NCBI GenBank assembly: GCA_032622095.1
Contig: CP136062.1
Coordinates: 14,105,710-14,169,709 of the forward strand
DNA: 64,000 bases
Direction: 5' to 3'
Source of the DNA: Siphonodentalium dalli
Lineage: Eukaryota; Mollusca; Scaphopoda; Gadilida; Siphonodentaliidae
Shown: positions 1 through 17,500 of the stretch, in pieces
How positions within the stretch are numbered: the first letter of the stretch is position 1
How the letters are laid out: every line of letters starts with the position of its first letter
Made by a program: the position numbers and the translations under genes
Notes under the pieces: model-generated
The model's input: the letters and a program-made list of their open reading frames with translations, nothing else
Told to the model about the DNA's origin: nothing
The model's database searches: none

Positions 1-3000
1 TCTCGATATGTGGATCACCCCACAATACAACTGTAATATTAATACATGAGATCATTAAATGAGTATCTACGTCCATCTGTCGTCTCGATATGTGGATCAC
101 CCCACAATACAACTGTAATATTAATACATGAGATCATTAAATGAGTATCTACGTCCATATGTCGTCTCGATATGTGGATCACCCCACAATACAACTGTAA
201 TAATACATGAGACCGTTAAATGAGTATCTAAGTCCATCTGTCGACTCGATATGTGGATCACCCCACAATACAACTGTAATATTAATACATGAGATCATTA
301 AATGAGTATCTACGTCCAGCTGTCGTCTCGATATGTGGATCACCCCACAAAACAACTGTAATAATAATACATGAGACCGTTAAATGAGTATCTACGTCCA
401 TAAGTCGTCTCGATATGTGGATCATCCCACAATACAACTGTAATATTAATACATGAGATCATTAAATGAGTATCTACGTCCATATGTCGTCTCGATGTGT
501 GGATCATCCCACAATACAACTGTAATATTAATACATGAGATCATTAAATGAGTATCTACGTCCATATGTCGTCTCGATATGTGGATCATCCCAAAATACA
601 ACTGTAATATTAATACATGAGATCATTAAATGAGTATCTACGTCCATCTGTCGTCTCGATATGTGGATCACACCACAATACAACTGTAATATTAATACAT
701 GAGATCATTAAATGAATATTTACGTCCATCTGTCGTCTCGATATGTGGATCACCCCACAATACAACTGTAATATTAATACATGAGACCGTTAAATGAGTA
801 TCTACGTCCATCTGTCGTCTCGATAAGTGGATCACCCCACAATACAACTGTAATATTAATACACGAGATCATTAAATGAATATCTACGTCCAGCTGCCGT
901 CTCGATATGTGGATCACCCCACAATACAACTGTAATATTAATACATGAGATCATTAAATGAATATTTACGTCCATCTGTCGTCTCGATATGTGGATCCCC
1001 CCACAATACAACTGTAATAATAATACATGAGATCATTAAATGAGTATCTACGTCCATCTGTCGTCTCGATATGTGGATCACCCCACAATACAACTGTAAT
1101 ATTAATACATAAGACCGTTAAATGAGTATCTACGTCCATCTGTCGTCTCGATATGTGGATCACCCCACAATACAACTGTAATATTAATACATGAGATCGT
1201 TAAATGAGTATCTACATCCATCTGTCGTCTCGATATGTGGATCACCCCACAATACAACTGTAATATTAATACATGAGATAATTAAATGAGTATATACGTC
1301 CATCTGTCGTCTCGATATGTGGATCACCCCACAATACAACTGTAATATTAATACATGAGACCGTTAAATGAGTATCTACGTCCATCTGTCGTCTCGATAT
1401 GTGGATCACCCCAAAATACAACTGTAATATTAATACATGAGATCATTAAATGAGTATCTACGTCCATCTGTCGTCTCGATATGTGGATCACCCCACAATA
1501 CAACTGTAATAATAAATGAGATCATTAAATGAGTAGCTACGTCCATCTGTCGTCTCGATATGTGGATCACCCCACAATACAACTGTAATAATAATACATG
1601 AGACCGTTAAATAAATATCTACGTCCATCTGTCGTCTCGATATGTGGATCACCCCACAATACAACTGTAATATTAATACATGAGACCATTAAATGAGTAT
1701 CTTCGTCCATCTGTCGTCTCGATATGTGGATCACCCCACAATACAACTGTAATAATAATACATGAGACCGTTAAATGAATATCTACGTCCATCTGTCTTC
1801 TCGATATGTGGATCACCCCACAATACAACTGTAATATTCATACATGAGATCGTTAAATGAGTATCTACGTCCATCTGCCGTCTCGATATGTGGATCACCC
1901 CACAATACAACTGTAAAATTAATACATGAGATCATTAAATGAGTATCTACGTCCATCTGTCGTCTCGATATGTGGATCACCCCACAATACAACTGTAATA
2001 ATAATACATGAGATCGTTAAATGAGTATCTACGCCCATCTGTAGTCTCGATATGTGGATCACCCCACAATACAACTGTAATAATACATGAGATCATTAAA
2101 TGAGTATCTACGTCCATCTGTCGTCTCGATATGTGGATCACCCCACAACACAACTCTAACATTAATACATGAGATCATTAAATGAGTATCTACGTCCATC
2201 TGTCGTCTCGATATGTGGATCACCCCACAATACAACTGTAATATTAATACATGAGATCATTAAATGAGTATCTACATCCATCTGTCGTCTCGATATGTGG
2301 ATCACCCCACAATACAACTGTAATATTAATACATGAGATCATTAAATGAGTATCTACGTCCATATGTCGTCTCGATATGTGGATCACCCCACAATACAAC
2401 TGTAATAATACATGAGACCGTTAAATGAGTATCTAAGTCCATCTGTCGACTCGATATGTGGATCACCCCACAATACAACTGTAATATTAATACATGAGAT
2501 CATTAAATGAGTATCTACGTCCAGCTGTCGTCTCGATATGTGGATCACCCCACAAAACAACTGTAATAATAATACATGAGACCGTTAAATGAGTATCTAC
2601 GTCCATAAGTCGTCTCGATATGTGGATCAACCCACAATACAACTGTAATATTAATACATGAGATCATTAAATGAGTATCTACGTCCATATGTCGTCTCGA
2701 TGTGTGGATCATCCCACAATACAACTGTAATATTAATACATGAGATCATTAAATGAGTATCTACGTCCATATGTCGTCTCGATATGTGGATCATCCCAAA
2801 ATACAACTGTAATATTAATACATGAGATCATTAAATGAGTATCTACGTCCATCTGTCGTCTCGATATGTGGATCACACCACAATACAACTGTAATATTAA
2901 TACATGAGATCATTAAATGAATATTTACGTCCATCTGTCGTCTCGATATGTGGATCACCCCACAATACAACTGTAATATTAATACATGAGACCGTTAAAT

Positions 3001-5140
3001 GAGTATCTACGTCCATCTGTCGTCTCGATAAGTGGATCACCCCACAATACAACTGTAATATTAATACACGAGATCATTAAATGAATATCTACGTCCAGCT
3101 GCCGTCTCGATATGTGGATCACCCCACAATACAACTGTAATATTAATACATGAGATCATTAAATGAATATTTACGTCCATCTGTCGTCTCGATATGTGGA
3201 TCACCCCACAATACAACTGTAATAATAATACATGAGATCATTAAATGAGTATCTACGTCCATCTGTCGTCTCGATATGTGGATCACCCCACAATACAACT
3301 GTAATATTAATACATAAGACCGTTAAATGAGTATCTACGTCCATCTGTCGTCTCGATATGTGGATCACCCCACAATACAACTGTAATATTAATACATGAG
3401 ATCGTTAAATGAGTATCTACGTCCATCTGTCGTCTCGATATGTGGATCACCCCACAATACAACTGTAATATTAATACATGAGATAATTAAATGAGTATAT
3501 ACGTCCATCTGTCGTCTCGATATGTGGATCACCCCACAATACAACTGTAATATTAATACATGAGACCGTTAAATGAGTATCTACGTCCATCTGTCGTCTC
3601 GATATGTGGATCACCCCACAATACAACTGTAATATTAATACATGAGATCATTAAATGAGTATCTACGTCCATCTGTCGTCTCGATATGTGGATCACCCCA
3701 CAATACAACTGTAATAATAAATGAGATCATTAAATGAGTAGCTACGTCCATCTGTCGTCTCGATATGTGGATCACCCCACAATACAACTGTAATAATAAT
3801 ACATGAGACCGTTAAATAAATATCTACGTCCATCTGTCGTCTCGATATGTGGATCACCCCACAATACAACTGTAATATTAATACATGAGACCATTAAATG
3901 AGTATCTTCGTCCATCTGTCGTCTCGATATGTGGATCACCCCACAATACAACTGTAATAATAATACATGAGACCGTTAAATGAATATCTACGTCCATCTG
4001 TCTTCTCGATATGTGGATCACCCCACAATACAACTGTAATATTCATACATGAGATCGTTAAATGAGTATCTACGTCCATCTGCCGTCTCGATATGTGGAT
4101 CACCCCACAATACAACTGTAAAATTAATACATGAGATCATTAAATGAGTATCTACGTCCATCTGTCGTCTCGATATGTGGATCACCCCACAATACAACTG
4201 TAATAATAATACATGAGATCGTTAAATGAGTATCTACGCCCATCTGTAGTCTCGATATGTGGATCACCCCACAATACAACTGTAATAATACATGAGATCA
4301 TTAAATGAGTATCTACGTCCATCTGTCGTCTCGATATGTGGATCACCCCACAACACAACTGTAATATTAATACATGAGATCATTAAATGAGTATCTACGT
4401 CCATCTGTCGTCTCGATATGTGGATCACCCCACAATACAACTGTAATATTAATACATGAGATCATTAAATGAGTATCTACATCCATCTGTCGTCTCGATA
4501 TGTGGATCACCCCACAATACAACTGTAATATTAATACATGAGATCATTAAATGAGTATCTACGTCCATATGTCGTCTCGATATGTGGATCACCCCACAAT
4601 ACAACTGTAATAATACATGAGACCGTTAAATGAGTATCTAAGTCCATCTGTCGACTCGATATGTGGATCACCCCACACTACAACTGTAATATTAATACAT
4701 GAGATCATTAAATGAGTATCTACGTCCATCTGTCGTCTCGATATGTGGATCACCCCACAAAACAACTGTAATAATAATACATGAGACCGTTAAATGAGTA
4801 TATACGTCCATATGTCGTCTCGATATGTGGATCATCCCACAATACAACTGTAATATTAATACATGAGATCATTAAATGAGTATCTACGTCCATATGTCGT
4901 CTCGATGTGTGGATCATCCCACAATACAACTGTAATATTAATACATGAGATCATTAAATGAGTATCTACGTCCCTATGTCGTCTCGATATGTGGATCATC
5001 CCAAAATACAACTGTAATATTAATACATGAGATCATTAAATGAGTATCTACGTCCATCTGTCGTCTCGATATGTGGATCACCCCACAATATAACTGTAAT
5101 ATTAATACATGCGACCATTAAATGAATATTTACGTCCATC
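1..5140. repeat. Higher-order repeat, 2,205-bp period (about 27 monomers)
   Basis: Diagnostic monomer variants recur exactly 2,205 bp apart. The 79-bp unit followed by GACCGTTAAATGAGTATCTA and the CGACTCGAT variant starts at 211, 2416 and 4621. The TACGTCCAGCTG variant at ~312 recurs at ~2517 but is TCCATCTG in the third copy. Copies 1 and 2 are nearly identical. Copy 3 is truncated at ~5.1 kb and carries extra substitutions. The near-identity over 27 diverged monomers implies recent block duplication rather than slow monomer turnover. Confidence 0.9.
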
Positions 5141-8100
5141 TGTCGTCTCGATATGTGGATCACCCCACAATACAACTGTAATATTAATACATGAGATCAT
5201 TAAATGAGTATCTACGTCCATCTGTCGTCTCGATATGTGGATCACCCCACAATACAACTGTAATAATACATGAGACCGTTAAATGAGTATCTAAGTCCAT
5301 CTGTCGACTCGATCGATATGTGGATCACCCCACAATACAACTGTAATAATAATACACGAGATAATTAAATGAGTATCTACGTCCATCTGTCGTCTCGATA
5401 TGTGGAACAACCCACAATACAACTGTAATATTAATACATGAGACCGTTAAATGAGTATCTACGTCCATCTGTCGTCTCGATAAGTGGATCACCCCATAAT
5501 ACAACTGTAATATTAATACACGAGATCATTAAATGAATATCTACGTCCAGCTGTCGTCTCGATATGTGGATCACCCCACAATACAACTGTAATATTAATA
5601 CATGAGATCATTAAATGAGTATCTACGTCCATCTGTCGTCTCGATATGTGGATCACCCCACAATACAACTGTAATATTAATACATAAGACCGTTAAATGA
5701 GTATCTACGTCCATCTGTCGTCTCGGTATGTGGATCACCCCACAATACAACTGTAATATTAATACATGAGATCGTTAAATGAGTATCTACGTCCATCTGT
5801 CGTCTCGATATGTGGATCACCCCACAATACAACTGTAATAATACATGAGATCATTAAATGAATAGCTACGTCCATCTGTCGTCTCGATATGTGGATCACC
5901 CCACAATACAACTGTAATATTAATACATGAAACCAATAAATGAGTATCTACGTCCATCTGTCGTCTCGATATGTGGATCACCCCACAATACAACTGTAAT
6001 ATTCATACATGAGATCGTTAAATGAGTATCTACGTCCATCTGTCGTCTCGATATGTGGATCACCCACAATACAACTGTAATAATAATACATGAGATCGTT
6101 AAATGAGTATCTACGCCCATCTGTCGTCTCGATATGTGGATCACCCCACAATACAACTGTAATAATAATACATGAGATCATTAAATGAGTATCTACGTCC
6201 ATCTGTCGTCTCGATATGTGGATCACCCCACAATACAACTGTAATATTAATACATGAGACCGTTAAATGAGCATCTAAGTCCATATGTCGTCTCGATATG
6301 TGGATCACCCCACAATGTAACTGTAATATTAGTACATGAGATCATTAAATGAGTATCTACGTCCATCTGTCGTCTCGATATGTGGATCACCCCACAATAC
6401 AACTGTAATAATAATACATGAGATCATTAAATGAGTATCTACGTCCATCTGTCGTCTCGATATGTGGATCACCCCACAACACAACTGTAATAATAATACA
6501 TGAGACCGTTAAATAATTATCTAAGTCCATCTGTCGACTCGATGTGTGGATCATCCCACAATACAACTGTAATATTAATACATGAGATCATTAAATGAGT
6601 ATCTACGTCCATCTGTCGTCTCGATATGTGGATCACCCCACAATACAACTGTAATATTAATACATGAGATCATTAAATGAGTATCTACGTCCATATGTCG
6701 TCTCGATATGTGGATCATCCCACAATACAACTGTAATATTAATACATGAGATCATTAAATGAGTATCTACGTCCATATGTCGTCTCGATATGTGGATCAT
6801 CCCAACATACAATTGTAATATTAATACATGATATCATTAAATGAGTATCTACGTCCATCTGTCGTCTCGATATGTGGATCACCCCACAATACAACTGTAA
6901 TATTAATACATGAGATCATTAAATGAGTATCTACGTCCATCTGTCGTCTCGATATGTGGATCACCCCACTACACAACTGTAATAATACATGAGATCATTA
7001 AATTAATATTTACGTCCATCTGTCGTCTCTATATGTGGATCACCCCACAATACAACTGTAATATTAATACATGAGATCATTAAATGAGTATCTACGTCCA
7101 TATGTCGTCTCGATATGTGGATCATCCCACAATACAACTGTAATATTAATACAAGAGATCATTAAATGAGTATCTACGTCCATATGTCGTCTCGATATGT
7201 GGATCATCCCAAAATACAATTGTAATATTAATACATGATATCATTAAATGAGTATCTACGTCCATCTGTCGTCCCGATATGTGGATCACCCCACAATACA
7301 ACTGTAATATTAATACATGATATCATTAAATGAGTATATACGTCCATCTGTCGTCTCGATAATTGGATCAGCCCACTACACAACTGTAATAATACATGAG
7401 ATCATTAATTGAATATTTACGTCCATCTGTCGTCTCGATATGTGGATCACCCCACAATACAACTGTAATATTAATACATGAGATCATTAAATGAGTATCT
7501 ACGTCCATCTGTCGTCTCGATATGTGGATCACCCCACAATACAACTGTAATAATATATGAGACCGTTAAATGAGTATCTAAGTCCATCTGTCGACTCGAT
7601 CGATATGTGGATCACCCCACAATACAACTGTAATATTAATTCATGAGATCATTAAATGAGTATCTACGACCATCTGTCGTCTCGATATGTGGATCACCCC
7701 ACAATACAACTGTAATATTAATACATGAGATCATTAAATGGATATTTACGTCCATCTGTCGTCTCGATATGTGGATCACCCCACAATACAACTGTAATAA
7801 TAATACATGAGATCATTAAATGAGTATCTACGTCCATCTGTCGTCTCGATATGTGGATCACCCCACAACACAACTGTAATATTAATACATGAGACCGTTA
7901 AGTGAGTATCTACGTCCATCTGTCGTCTCGATATGTGGATCAACCCACAATACAACTGTAATAATAATACATGAGATCATTAAATGGGTATCTACGTCCA
8001 CCTGTCGTCTCGATATGTGGATCACCCCACAATACAACTGTAATATTAATACATGAGATCATTAAATGAGTATCTACGTCCATCTGTCATCTCGATATGT

Positions 8101-8569
8101 GGATCACCCCACAATACAACTGTAATATTAATACATGAGATCATTAAATGAGTATCTACGTCCATCTGTCGTCTCGATATGTGGATCACCCCACAATACA
8201 ACTGTAATATTAATACATGAGACCGTTAAATGAGTATCTACGTCCATCTGTCGACTCGATATGTGGATCACCCCACAATACAACTGTAATAATAATACAT
8301 GCGATCGTTAAATGAGTATCTACGTCCATCTGTCGTCTCGATATGTGGATCACCCCACAATACAACTGTAATAATACATGAGACCGTTAAATGAGTATCT
8401 ACGTCCATCTGTCGTCTCGATATGTGGATCACCCCACAATACAACTGTAATATTAATACATGAGATAGTTAAATGAGTATAAACGTCCATCTGTCGTCTC
8501 GATATGTGGATCACCCCACAATACAACTGTAATATTAATACATGAGACCGTTAAATGAGTATCTACGTC

Positions 8570-11500
8570 CATCTGTCGTCTCGATATGTGGATCACCACA
8601 CAATACAACTGTAATAATAATACATGAGACCGTTAAATGAGTATCTAAGTCCATCTCTCGTCTCGATATGTGGATCACCCCACAATACAACTGTAATATT
8701 AATACATGAGATCATTAAATGAGTATCTACGTCCATCTGTCGTCTCGATATGTGGCTCACCCCACAATACAACTGTAATAATACATGAGATCATTAAATG
8801 AATAGCTGCGTCCATCTGTCGTCTCGATATGTGGATCACCCCACAATACAACTGTAATATTAATACATGAAACCAATAAATGAGTATCTACGTCCATCTG
8901 TCGTCTCGATATGTGGAACACCCCACAATACAACTGTAATATTCATACATGAGATCGTTAAATGAGTATCTACGTCCATCTGTCGTCTCGATATGTGGAT
9001 CACCCCACAACACAACTGTAATATTAATACATGAGATCATTAAATGAGTATCTACGTCCATCTGTCGTCTCGATATGTGGATCACCCACAATACAACTGT
9101 AATAATAATACATGAGATCGTTAAATGAGTATCTACGCCAATCTGTCGTCTCGATATGTGGATCACCCCACAATACAACTGTAATAATAATACATGAGAT
9201 CATTAAATGAGTATCTACGTCCATCTGTCGTCTCGATATGTGGATCACCCCACAATACAACTGTAATATTAATACATGAGACCGTTAAATGAGTATCTAA
9301 GTCCATATGTCGTCTCGATATGTGGATCACCCCACAATGCAACTGTAATATTAGTACATGAGATCATTAAATGAGTATCTACGTCCATCTGTCGTCTCGA
9401 TATGTGGATCACCCCACAATACAACTGTAATATTAATACATGAGATCATTAAATGAGTATCTACGTCCATCTGTCGTCTCGATATGTGGATCACCCCACA
9501 ATACAACTGTAATATTAATACATGAGATCATTAAATGAGTATCTACGTCCATCTGTCGTCTCGATATGTGGATCACCCCACAATACAACTGTAATATTAA
9601 TACATGAGATCATTAAATGAGTATCTACGTCCATCTGTCGTCTCGATATGTGGATCACCCCACAATACAACTGTAATAATACATGAGACCGTTAAATGAG
9701 TATCTAAGTCCATCTGTCGACTCGATATGTGGATCACCCCACAATACAACTGTAATATTAATACATGAGATCATTAAATGGGTATCTACGTCCATCTGTC
9801 GTCTCGATATGTGGATCACCCCACAATACAACTGTAATATTAATACATGAGATCATTAAATGAGTATCTACGTCCATATGTCGTCTCGATATGTGGATCA
9901 TCCCATAATACAACTGTAATATTAATACATGAGATCATTAAATGAGTATCTACGTCCATCTGTCGTCTCGATATGTGGATCACCCCACAATACAACTGTA
10001 ATATTAATACATGAGATCATTAAATGAATATTTACGTCCATCTGTCGTCTCGATATGTGGATCACCCCACAATACAACTGTAATATTAATACATGCGATC
10101 ATTAAATGAGTATCTACGTCCATCTGTCGTCTCGATATGTGGATCACCCCACAATACAACTGTAATATTAATACATGATATCATTAAATGAGTATATACG
10201 TCCATCTGTCGTCTCGATATGTGGATCAACCCACAATACAACTGTAATATTAATACATGAGATCATTAAATGAATATTTACGTCCACCTGTCGTCTCAAA
10301 ATTGTGGATCACCCCACAATACAACTGTAATAATAATACATGAGATCATTAAATGAGTTTCTACGTCCATCTGTCGTCTCGATATGTGGATCACCCCACT
10401 ACAGAACTGTAATATTAATACATGAGATCATTAAATGAGTATCTACGTCCATCTGTCGTCTCGATATGTGGATCACCCCACAATACAACTGTAATATTAA
10501 TACATGAGATCATTAAATGAGTATATACGTCCATCTGTCGTTTCGATATGTGGATCACCCCACTACACAACTGTAATAATACATGAGATCATTAAATGAA
10601 TATTTACGTCCATCTGTCGTCTCGATATGTGGATCACCCCACAATACAACTGTAATATTAATACATGAGATCATTAAATGAGTATCTACGTCCATATGTC
10701 GTCTCGATATGTGGATCATCCCACAATACAACTGTAATATTAATACATGAGATCATTAAATGAGTATCTACGTCCATATGTCGTCTCGATATGTGGATCA
10801 TCCCAAAATACAATTGTAATATTAATACATGATATCATTAAATGAGTATCTACGTCCATCTGTCGTCTCGATATGTGGATCACTCCACAATACAACTGTA
10901 ATATTAATACATGAGATCATTAAATGAGTATATACGTCCATCTGTCGTCTCGATATGTGGATCACCCCACCACACAACTGTAATAATACATGAGATCATT
11001 AAATGAATATTTACGTCCATCTGTCGTCTCGATATGTGGATCACCCCACAATACAACTGTAATATTAATACATGAGATCATTAAATGAGTATCTACGTCC
11101 ATCTGTCGTCTCGATATGTGGATCACCCCACAACACAACTGTAATATTAATACACGAGACCGTTAAATGAGTATCTACGTCCATCTGTCGTCTCGATATG
11201 TGGACCAACCCACAATACAACTGTAATAATAATACATGAGATCATTAAATGGGTATCTACGTCCATCTGTCGTCTCGATATGTGGATCACCCCACAATAC
11301 AACTGTAATATTAATACATGAGATCATTAAATGAGTATCTACGTCCATCTGTCGTCTCGATATGTGGATCACCCCACAATACAACTGTAATATTAATACA
11401 TGAGACCGTTAAATGAGTATCTAAGTCCATATGTCGTCTCGATATGTGGATCACCCCACAATGCAACTGTAATATTAGTACATGAGATCATTAAATGAGT

Positions 11501-14500
11501 ATCTACGTCCATCTGTCGTCTCGATATGTGGATCACCCCACAATACAACTGTAATATTAATACATGAGATCATTAAATGAGTATCTACGTCCATCTGTCG
11601 TCTCGATATGTGGATCACCCCACAATACAACTGTAATATTAATACATGAGATCATTAAATGAGTATCTACGTCCATCTGTCGTCTCGATATGTGGATCAC
11701 CCCACAATACAACTGTAATATTAATACATGAGATCATTAAATGAGTATCTACGTCCATCTGTCGTCTCGATATGTGGATCACCCCACAATACAACTGTAA
11801 TAATACATGAGACCGTTAAATGAGTATCTAAGTCCATCTGTCGACTCGATATGTGGATCACCCCACAATACAACTGTAATATTAATACATGAGATCATTA
11901 AATGGGTATCTACGTCCATCTGTCGTCTCGATATGTGGATCACCCCACAATACAACTGTAATATTAATACATGAGATCATTAAATGAGTATCTACGTCCA
12001 TATGTCGTCTCGATATGTGGATCATCCCATAATACAACTGTAATATTAATACATGAGATCATTAAATGAGTATCTACGTCCATCTGTCGTCTCGATATGT
12101 GGATCACCCCACAATACAACTGTAATATTAATACATGAGATCATTAAATGAATATTTACGTCCATCTGTCGTCTCGATATGTGGATCACCCCACAATACA
12201 ACTGTAATATTAATACATGAGATCATTAAATGAGTATCTACGTCCATCTGTCGTCTCGATATGTGGATCACCCCACAATACAACTGTAATATTAAAACAT
12301 GAGATCATTAAATGAGTATCTACGTCCATCTGTCGACTCGATATGTGGATCACCCCACAATACAACTGTAATAATAATACATGCGATCGTTAAATGAGTA
12401 TCTACGTCCATCTGTCGTCTCGATATGTGGATCACCCCACAATACAACTGTAATAATACATGAGACCGTTAAATGAGTATCTACGTCCATCTGTCGTCTC
12501 GATATGTGGATCACCCCACAATACAACTGTAATATTAATACATGAGATAGTTAAATGAGTATATACGTCCATCTGTCGTCTCGATATGTGGATCACCCCA
12601 CAATACAACTGTAATATTAATACATGAGACCGTTAAATGAGTATCTACGTCCATCTGTCGTCTCGATATGTGGATCACCACACAATACAACTGTAATAAT
12701 AATACATGAGACCGTTAAATGAGTATCTAAGTCCATCTCTCGTCTCGATATGTGGATCACCCCACAATACAACTGTAATATTAATACATGAGATCATTAA
12801 ATGAATAGCTACGTCCATCTGTCGTCTCGATATGTGGATCACCCCACAATACAAATGTAATATTAATACATGAAACCAATAAATGAGTATCTACGTCCAT
12901 CTGTCGTCTCGATATGTGGATCACCCCACAATACAACTGTAATAATACATGAGACCGTTAAATGAGTATCTACGTCCATCTGTCGTCTCGATATGTGGAT
13001 CACCACACAATACAACTGTAATAATAATACATGAGACCGTTAAATGAGTATCTAAGTCCATCTCTCGTCTCGATATGTGGATCACCCCACAATACAACTG
13101 TAATATTAATACATGAGATCATTAAATGAGTATCTACGTCCATCTGTCGTCTCGATATGTGGCTCACCCCACAATACAACTGTAATAATACATGAGATCA
13201 TTAAATGAATAGCTACGTCCATCTGTCGTCTCGATATGTGGATCACCCCACAATACAACTGTAATATTAATACATGAAACCAATAAATGAGTATCTACGT
13301 CCATCTGTCGTCTCGATATGTGGAACACCCCACAATACAACTGTAATATTCATACATGAGATCGTTAAATGAGTATCTACGTCCATCTGTCGTCTCGATA
13401 TGTGGATCACCCCACAACACAACTGTAATATTAATACATGAGATCATTAAATGAGTATCTACGTCCATCTGTCGTCTCGATATGTGGATCACCCACAATA
13501 CAACTGTAATAATAATACATGAGATCGTTAAATGAGTATCTACGCCAATCTGTCGTCTCGATATGTGGATCACCCCACAATACAACTGTAATAATAATAC
13601 ATGAGATCATTAAATGAGTATCTACGTCCATCTGTCGTCTCGATATGTGGATCACCCCACAATACAACTGTAATATTAATACATGAGACCGTTAAATGAG
13701 TATCTAAGTCCATATGTCGTCTCGATATGTGGATCACCCCACAATGCAACTGTAATATTAGTACATGAGATCATTAAATGAGTATCTACGTCCATCTGTC
13801 GTCTCGATATGTGGATCACCCCACAATACAACTGTAATATTAATACATGAGATCATTAAATGAGTATCTACGTCCATCTGTCGTCTCGATATGTGGATCA
13901 CCCCACAATACAACTGTAATATTAATACATGAGATCATTAAATGAGTATCTACGTCCATCTGTCGTCTCGATATGTGGATCACCCCACAATACAACTGTA
14001 ATATTAATACATGAGATCATTAAATGAGTATCTACGTCCATCTGTCGTCTCGATATGTGGATCACCCCACAATACAACTGTAATAATACATGAGACCGTT
14101 AAATGAGTATCTAAGTCCATCTGTCGACTCGATATGTGGATCACCCCACAATACAACTGTAATATTAATACATGAGATCATTAAATGGGTATCTACGTCC
14201 ATCTGTCGTCTCGATATGTGGATCACCCCACAATACAACTGTAATATTAATACATGAGATCATTAAATGAGTATCTACGTCCATATGTCGTCTCGATATG
14301 TGGATCATCCCATAATACAACTGTAATATTAATACATGAGATCATTAAATGAGTATCTACGTCCATCTGTCGTCTCGATATGTGGATCACCCCACAATAC
14401 AACTGTAATATTAATACATGAGATCATTAAATGAATATTTACGTCCATCTGTCGTCTCGATATGTGGATCACCCCACAATACAACTGTAATATTAATACA

Positions 14501-17500
14501 TGCGATCATTAAATGAGTATCTACGTCCATCTGTCGTCTCGATATGTGGATCACCCCACAATACAACTGTAATATTAATACATGATATCATTAAATGAGT
14601 ATATACGTCCATCTGTCGTCTCGATATGTGGATCAACCCACAATACAACTGTAATATTAATACATGAGATCATTAAATGAATATTTACGTCCACCTGTCG
14701 TCTCAAAATTGTGGATCACCCCACAATACAACTGTAATAATAATACATGAGATCATTAAATGAGTTTCTACGTCCATCTGTCGTCTCGATATGTGGATCA
14801 CCCCACTACAGAACTGTAATATTAATACATGAGATCATTAAATGAGTATCTACGTCCATCTGTCGTCTCGATATGTGGATCACCCCACAATACAACTGTA
14901 ATATTAATACATGAGATCATTAAATGAGTATATACGTCCATCTGTCGTTTCGATATGTGGATCACCCCACTACACAACTGTAATAATACATGAGATCATT
15001 AAATGAATATTTACGTCCATCTGTCGTCTCGATATGTGGATCACCCCACAATACAACTGTAATATTAATACATGAGATCATTAAATGAGTATCTACGTCC
15101 ATATGTCGTCTCGATATGTGGATCATCCCACAATACAACTGTAATATTAATTCATGAGATCATTAAATGAGTATCTACGTCCATATGTCGTCTCGATATG
15201 TGGATCATCCCAAAATACAATTGTAATATTAATACATGATATCATTAAATGAGTATCTACGTCCATCTGTCGTCTCGATATGTGGATCACTCCACAATAC
15301 AACTGTAATATTAATACATGAGATCATTAAATGAGTATATACGTCCATCTGTCGTCTCGATATGTGGATCACCCCACCACACAACTGTAATAATACATGA
15401 GATCATTAAATGAATATTTACGTCCATCTGTCGTCTCGATATGTGGATCACCCCACAATACAACTGTAATATTAATACATGAGATCATTAAATGAGTATC
15501 TACGTCCATCTGTCGTCTCGATATGTGGATCACCCCACAACACAACTGTAATATTAATACATGAGACCGTTAAATGAGTATCTACGTCCATCTGTCGTCT
15601 CGATATGTGGACCAACCCACAATACAACTGTAATAATAATACATGAGATCATTAAATGGGTATCTACGTCCATCTGTCGTCTCGATATGTGGATCACCCC
15701 ACAATACAACTGTAATATTAATACATGAGATCATTAAATGAGTATCTACGTCCATCTGTCGTCTCGATATGTGGATCACCCCACAATACAACTGTAATAT
15801 TAATACATGAGACCGTTAAATGAGTATCTAAGTCCATATGTCGTCTCGATATGTGGATCACCCCACAATGCAACTGTAATATTAGTACATGAGATCATTA
15901 AATGAGTATCTACGTCCATCTGTCGTCTCGATATGTGGATCACCCCACAATACAACTGTAATATTAATACATGAGATCATTAAATGAGTTTCTACGTCCA
16001 TCTGTCGTCTCGATATGTGGATCACCCCACTACAGAACTGTAATATTAATACATGAGATCATTAAATGAGTATCTACGTCCATCTGTCGTCTCGATATGT
16101 GGATCACCCCACAATACAACTGTAATATTAATACATGAGATCATTAAATGAGTATATACGTCCATCTGTCGTTTCGATATGTGGATCACCCCACTACACA
16201 ACTGTAATAATACATGAGATCATTAAATGAATATTTACGTCCATCTGTCGTCTCGATATGTGGATCACCCCACAATACAACTGTAATATTAATACATGAG
16301 ATCATTAAATGAGTATCTACGTCCATATGTCGTCTCGATATGTGGATCATCCCACAATACAACTGTAATATTAATACATGAGATCATTAAATGAGTATCT
16401 ACGTCCATATGTCGTCTCGATATGTGGATCATCCCAAAATACAATTGTAATATTAATACATGATATCATTAAATGAGTATCTACGTCCATCTGTCGTCTC
16501 GATATGTGGATCACTCCACAATACAACTGTAATATTAATACATGAGATCATTAAATGAGTATATACGTCCATCTGTCGTCTCGATATGTGGATCACCCCA
16601 CCACACAACTGTAATAATACATGAGATCATTAAATGAATATTTACGTCCATCTGTCGTCTCGATATGTGGATCACCCCACAATACAACTGTAATATTAAT
16701 ACATGAGATCATTAAATGAGTATCTACGTCCATCTGTCGTCTCGATATGTGGATCACCCCACAACACAACTGTAATATTAATACATGAGACCGTTAAATG
16801 AGTATCTACGTCCATCTGTCGTCTCGATATGTGGACCAACCCACAATACAACTGTAATAATAATACATGAGATCATTAAATGGGTATCTACGTCCATCTG
16901 TCGTCTCGATATGTGGATCACCCCACAATACAACTGTAATATTAATACATGAGATCATTAAATGAGTATCTACGTCCATCTGTCGTCTCGATATGTGGAT
17001 CACCCCACAATACAACTGTAATATTAATACATGAGACCGTTAAATGAGTATCTAAGTCCATATGTCGTCTCGATATGTGGATCACCCCACAATGCAACTG
17101 TAATATTAGTACATGAGATCATTAAATGAGTATCTACGTCCATCTGTCGTCTCGATATGTGGATCACCCCACAATACAACTGTAATATTAATACATGAGA
17201 TCATTAAATGAGTATCTACGTCCATCTGTCGTCTCGATATGTGGATCACCCCACAATACAACTGTAATATTAATACATGAGATCATTAAATGAGTATCTA
17301 CGTCCATCTGTCGTCTCGATATGTGGATCACCCCACAATACAACTGTAATATTAATACATGAGATCATTAAATGAGTATCTACGTCCATCTGTCGTCTCG
17401 ATATGTGGATCACCCCACAATACAACTGTAATAATACATGAGACCGTTAAATGAGTATCTAAGTCCATCTGTCGACTCGATATGTGGATCACCCCACAAT